Of a stretch of 64,000 nucleotides of DNA, positions 63,149-64,000 are shown piece by piece. A program made the position numbers and the translations under genes. Under the pieces are notes generated by a model. That model searched no databases. It saw nothing but the letters and a program-made list of their open reading frames with translations, and was not told the DNA's origin. The stretch is from assembly GCF_014201465.1 (NCBI RefSeq), contig NZ_JACHEP010000005.1:1-64000 (forward strand), read 5' to 3'. The DNA is from Anoxybacteroides tepidamans. GTDB taxonomy: Bacteria; Bacillota; Bacilli; Bacillales; Anoxybacillaceae. The first letter of the stretch is position 1. The number at the start of each line of letters is the position of its first letter.

Positions 63149-64000
63149 ATGACAAAAGCAGCAGAGCAAGTAGTAAAAGGCGGCAGCTTTTTGATTGAAG
63201 ATGTTTCTTGTGAGCGTGTGTTTACGCCAGAAGATTTTACGGATGAACAAAAAATGATTGCGAAAACGACCGAAGAGTTCGTTGTGAACGAAGTTCTTCC
63301 GCAGTTGGAGCATTTGGAAAACCATGAATTTGACCGTTCTGTGAAACTATTAAAACAAGCAGGTGAGCTTGGATTGTTAGGAGCGGACGTTCCAGAAGAG
63401 TACGGTGGATTAGGGCTTGATAAAATCAGCTCCGCGCTCATTGCCGAAAAAATGTCACGCGCCGGCGGTTTTTCGATTTCTCATGGAGCGCATGTCGGGA
63501 TCGGTTCGCTTCCGATCGTTCTATTCGGTACGGAAGAACAAAAACAAAAATATTTACCGGCATTAGCGACAGGAGAAAAAATTGCCGCATATGCGTTAAC
63601 GGAGCCTGGATCCGGTTCGGACGCATTAGGAGCGAAAACGACAGCAAAACTGAACGCTGAAGGCACGCACTACATTTTAAACGGAGAAAAACAATGGATT
63701 ACGAACGCTGGATTTGCCGATGTATTTGTCGTTTATGCGAAAGTGGACGGCGAACATTTCTCAGCGTTTATCGTCGAACGTGACTTCCCAGGCGTATCGA
63801 CAGGTGCAGAAGAAAAGAAAATGGGCATTAAAAGCTCTTCGACGCGTACATTAATTTTACAGGATGCGCTCGTTCCGAAAGAAAACTTGCTTGGCGAAAT
63901 CGGCAAAGGCCATGTCATCGCTTTCAATATTTTAAACATCGGCCGCTATAAATTAGGGGTTGGTGCGGTCGGCGGCGCGAAACGCGCGCTAGAAATTACG
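63149..64000 (+). CDS. fadE: FadE, acyl-CoA dehydrogenase (3' truncated by window end)
   Basis: The frame is open from ATG 63149 to the last base: 284 codons of a protein normally near 590 residues. It shows ACAD features: the N-terminal helical domain, LGADVPEEYGGLGL, the signature AYALTEPGSGSDALGAKT, and GEKQWITNAGFADVFVV. It performs the first FAD-dependent step of beta-oxidation. Ribosome site AGGGGGAGG. Confidence 0.95.
   Translation, partial: MTKAAEQVVKGGSFLIEDVSCERVFTPEDFTDEQKMIAKTTEEFVVNEVLPQLEHLENHEFDRSVKLLKQAGELGLLGADVPEEYGGLGLDKISSALIAEKMSRAGGFSISHGAHVGIGSLPIVLFGTEEQKQKYLPALATGEKIAAYALTEPGSGSDALGAKTTAKLNAEGTHYILNGEKQWITNAGFADVFVVYAKVDGEHFSAFIVERDFPGVSTGAEEKKMGIKSSSTRTLILQDALVPKENLLGEIGKGHVIAFNILNIGRYKLGVGAVGGAKRALEIT

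Overview
The window comes from a Gram-positive spore-forming member of the Bacillaceae, most likely a thermophile of the Geobacillus / Parageobacillus / Anoxybacillus group. Gene order closely follows Bacillus subtilis blocks (csbA-uvrB-uvrA, yvlCD-hprK-lgt-yvoD-ppaX-yvoF-his, yvcD-trxB-yvcIJKL-crh-clpP, sigL-cggR-gapA-pgk-tpi-pgm-eno, secG-est-rnr-smpB-ssrA, yuzL-fadNAE). The esterase is nearly the same as Est30 of G. stearothermophilus as I remember that protein. No species call is possible from the sequence alone.

Layout. 1-7.9 kb: tail of an unrecognised protein, a PAP2 phosphatase, the CtpB protease, a YkoST-type cell-envelope glycosylation pair, and the polar/division proteins RacA and MinJ facing away from each other. 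8-12.9 kb: UvrB and UvrA behind a LexA-like box. 12.9-17.8 kb: a three-gene membrane-stress operon with a perfect sigma-W-type promoter, then hprK-lgt-yvoD-ppaX-yvoF. 17.9-24.4 kb: a complete hisZGDBHAFI operon. 24.5-31.6 kb: TPR protein, trxB, the rapZ-glmR-whiA-crh cluster, and clpP with a CtsR operator. 31.8 kb: tRNA-Arg(CCG). 32.2-40.9 kb: sigL, a glutaredoxin, and the central glycolytic operon under CggR. 41.4-45.8 kb: secG, esterase, RNase R, SmpB and tmRNA.

45.9-52.3 kb is the most disturbed stretch. It holds a MerR regulator, a YugP-type protease, a CNNM/MpfA-type exporter, a yybP-ykoY (Mn2+) riboswitch ahead of a TerC-type exporter and a DedA protein. Between them lie several families of small non-coding mobile repeats, a nested IS21-like remnant and a truncated duplicate of the exporter gene. 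52.3-57.6 kb: an unusual pyruvate-kinase-like protein, a degenerate HD-GYP protein, and bioD-bioA under a BirA-type operator. 57.7-59.3 kb: small Gly/Phe/Tyr-rich proteins and CotF-like spore-coat genes. 59.4-64 kb: the fadN-fadA-fadE beta-oxidation operon with a perfect FadR box; fadE runs off the end.

How the genes work together. hprK, crh, ppaX, cggR and the glycolytic genes form a carbon-catabolite/glycolysis control set. rapZ-glmR-whiA link envelope precursor supply and division. secG-rnr-smpB-ssrA is the ribosome-rescue set. The best candidates for undescribed biology are: (i) a MITE family with 17-23 bp terminal inverted repeats, 7-bp target duplications and conserved internal hairpins; (ii) a hairpin that separates a perfect Shine-Dalgarno sequence from the TTG start of the MpfA-type gene, kept by a wobble-preserving change in its duplicate; (iii) the Mn2+ riboswitch with tandem terminators followed by an unrecognised 43-residue ORF; and (iv) the pyruvate-kinase-like / degenerate HD-GYP pair.
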